From: Limnobacter thiooxidans
Lineage (GTDB): Bacteria; Pseudomonadota; Gammaproteobacteria; Burkholderiales; Burkholderiaceae_B
DNA: 64,000 nucleotides
Reading direction: 5' to 3'
Assembly (NCBI RefSeq): GCF_036323495.1
Contig: NZ_AP028947.1
Span: 2,666,001-2,730,000, forward strand
Below, piece by piece: positions 62,962 through 64,000 of the stretch (its first letter is position 1; each line of letters opens with the position of its first letter). The translations under genes and the position numbers were made by a program. The notes under the pieces are model-generated. The model was not told the origin of the DNA and searched no databases. It saw only the letters and a list, made by a program, of their open reading frames with translations.

Positions 62962-63825
62962 ATGGCTTTCATTCGGTTTTGCCTTTGTGCATTCATCCTG
63001 TTTGCGCCAGCGCTTTCACAGGCCCAGGTGCCAGTACCGGCATTGACTGCACAGGTGGTGGACACCACGGACAAACTGAACGCTGCGCAACAGGCCGAAC
63101 TGATCCAGAAACTTCAGGCGTTCGAGACGGCCAAAGGCAGTCAGATCGCCGTGTTGCTGGTACAAACCACCAAGCCGGAGGAAATCGAGCAGTATTCCCT
63201 GCGCGTGGCGGAAGCCTGGAAAATTGGCCGCAAGAAAATCGACGACGGTGCCATTCTGGTCGTGGCCCTGCAAGACCGGGCATTGCGCATTGAAGTGGGC
63301 TACGGCCTTGAAGGGGCGCTGACCGACATCACATCCAAACGAATCATCGAGGAAATCATCATTCCGCAGTTCCGTCAGGGTGATGTCGCGGGTGGTATCG
63401 CCGCCGGTGTGGACCAAATGATGAAGGTGATTGAAGGCGAACCCTTGCCCGAACCCGTTAAAACACCAGCCAAGTCCAAAGGGAGTACTGTTGAAGAAAT
63501 GGCTCCCTTGCTGTTCATGCTGGCGATATTCCTGGGTGGTGGCCTGCGCAAGGCGATTGGCAAATTGCCCGCAGCCATGGCCACGGGTGGTGTGGTGTTC
63601 GTGGTGGCCTGGCTGTTTGCAGGCACAGTAATCATTGCCATTCTTGCGGCAATTGCGGCTGCTGTAATAACCCTGTTTGGAAATACAGGCGGCATGGGCA
63701 GGCTTGGCGGGCTGGGTGGTGGTTTTGGTGGAGGCGGTGGCCGACGAGGTGGTGGATTTGGCGGTGGCGGCTTCGGCGGAGGTGGGGGTGGCTTTGGTGG
63801 CGGCGGTGCGTCGGGAAGGTGGTGA
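62962..63825 (+). CDS. TPM domain exported protein (YgcG-like)
   Basis: A protein of about 287 aa with a signal peptide (FCLCAFILFAPALSQAQ). The TPM domain (about residues 30-150) includes KLNAAQQAELIQKLQAFE, QIAVLLVQTTKPEEIEQYSLRVAEAW and VALQDRALRIEVGYGLEGAL. Two transmembrane segments follow (about 180-240), then a Gly-rich tail of about 40 residues (repeats of GGFGGGG with two Arg pairs). ATG 62962 gives a proper signal peptide; GTG 62944 overlapping lemA is possible. The TPM fold acts as a small soluble domain of proposed phosphatase or photosystem-repair type; the role in this family is unknown. Confidence 0.92.
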   Translation: MAFIRFCLCAFILFAPALSQAQVPVPALTAQVVDTTDKLNAAQQAELIQKLQAFETAKGSQIAVLLVQTTKPEEIEQYSLRVAEAWKIGRKKIDDGAILVVALQDRALRIEVGYGLEGALTDITSKRIIEEIIIPQFRQGDVAGGIAAGVDQMMKVIEGEPLPEPVKTPAKSKGSTVEEMAPLLFMLAIFLGGGLRKAIGKLPAAMATGGVVFVVAWLFAGTVIIAILAAIAAAVITLFGNTGGMGRLGGLGGGFGGGGGRRGGGFGGGGFGGGGGGFGGGGASGRW

Positions 63826-64000
63826 TGATGAACATTCAACGCATACTCAAGCACCTTGTGACAGCCGAAAGGCATGTGCGGCAAGTTTTTACGCCAACGC
63901 GCCTTGAGCACATTGCACACACCATCAAGGCCAGCGAAATGCAGCATTCCGGCGAAATTCGATTTGCAGTGGAAAGTGCGCTGGAATTCAGGCCGTTGCT
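63825..64000 (+). CDS. TPM domain protein, second gene (3' end beyond the window)
   Basis: The right edge cuts this gene after about 58 residues. Starting at ATG 63825 (or the adjacent ATG 63828), it shares one base with the preceding stop (TGATG). The visible start includes NIQRILKHLVTAERHVRQVF, RLEHIAHTIKASEMQHSGEI and RFAVESALEFRPLL. This matches the short second TPM-domain protein that regularly follows YgcG-like genes in LemA operons. No signal peptide is present in the visible part. Confidence 0.85.
   Translation, partial: MMNIQRILKHLVTAERHVRQVFTPTRLEHIAHTIKASEMQHSGEIRFAVESALEFRPL

Overview
The window reads as chromosome of a betaproteobacterium of the order Burkholderiales. Gene order such as Tim44-like/ubiE/DUF971, dnaX-ybaB-recR, trxA-rho and a DUF3683 giant oxidoreductase is typical of that order, and moderate GC content would fit a genus such as Limnobacter. 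That genus is an inference; no rRNA or tRNA gene lies in the window. Most of the window is dense, directional, ordinary gene content with many 4-nt start/stop overlaps.

Layout. 1-4170: Tim44-like protein (cut by the window edge), ubiE and a DUF971 gene on the minus strand, then phoB-phoR on the plus strand behind a clear Pho box. 4171-4899: a gene-free, repeat-rich convergent gap (copy A). 4900-18432: a long minus-strand run with a HIT hydrolase coupled to a 1326-aa FAD/Fe-S oxidoreductase, argS, an HNH protein, PaiB-like, TauE, GNAT, LOG, cca, a glutathionyl-hydroquinone reductase-like GST and an Fe-S photolyase. 18437-28502: a light/singlet-oxygen type cluster built around a CarH/LitR-like B12 photoreceptor. 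Minus-strand litR, DUF2256 and photolyase diverge from a plus-strand operon of glutathione peroxidase, folE2, FAD oxidoreductase, DUF1365, Cfa-like methyltransferase, chalcone-isomerase-like protein, MFS transporter, DUF3833 lipoprotein, SDR and an NTF2-like protein. 28634-36000: diiron ferritin-like protein, rfaE2, a low-complexity exported protein, PPK2, a fused indolepyruvate oxidoreductase and EcsC. 36245-45896: a Tad/Flp pilus locus ending in DUF3613 and a soluble histidine kinase. 45927-49395: an HD-GYP protein lacking its HD pair, a small unknown gene, DsbB, an Hpt protein and transaldolase. 49396-50103: a second gene-free convergent gap (copy B). 50104-60337: CoA transferase, recR, ybaB, dnaX, 4.5S RNA and an AddAB-like helicase/nuclease pair. 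60524-64000: trxA, rho, LemA and two TPM-domain proteins (the last cut by the edge).

The least explained sequence is the pair of intergenic elements at about 4201-4884 and 49400-50100. They are related over nearly their whole length, lie in opposite orientation, and each fills a gap between convergent genes. Each carries a nested palindrome of about 190 bp and a pair of adjacent hairpins whose stems differ between the copies by compensating changes. They do not code: the copies differ by single-base indels. I consider them a family of structured 3'-3' intergenic repeats and the best candidate here for something undescribed.
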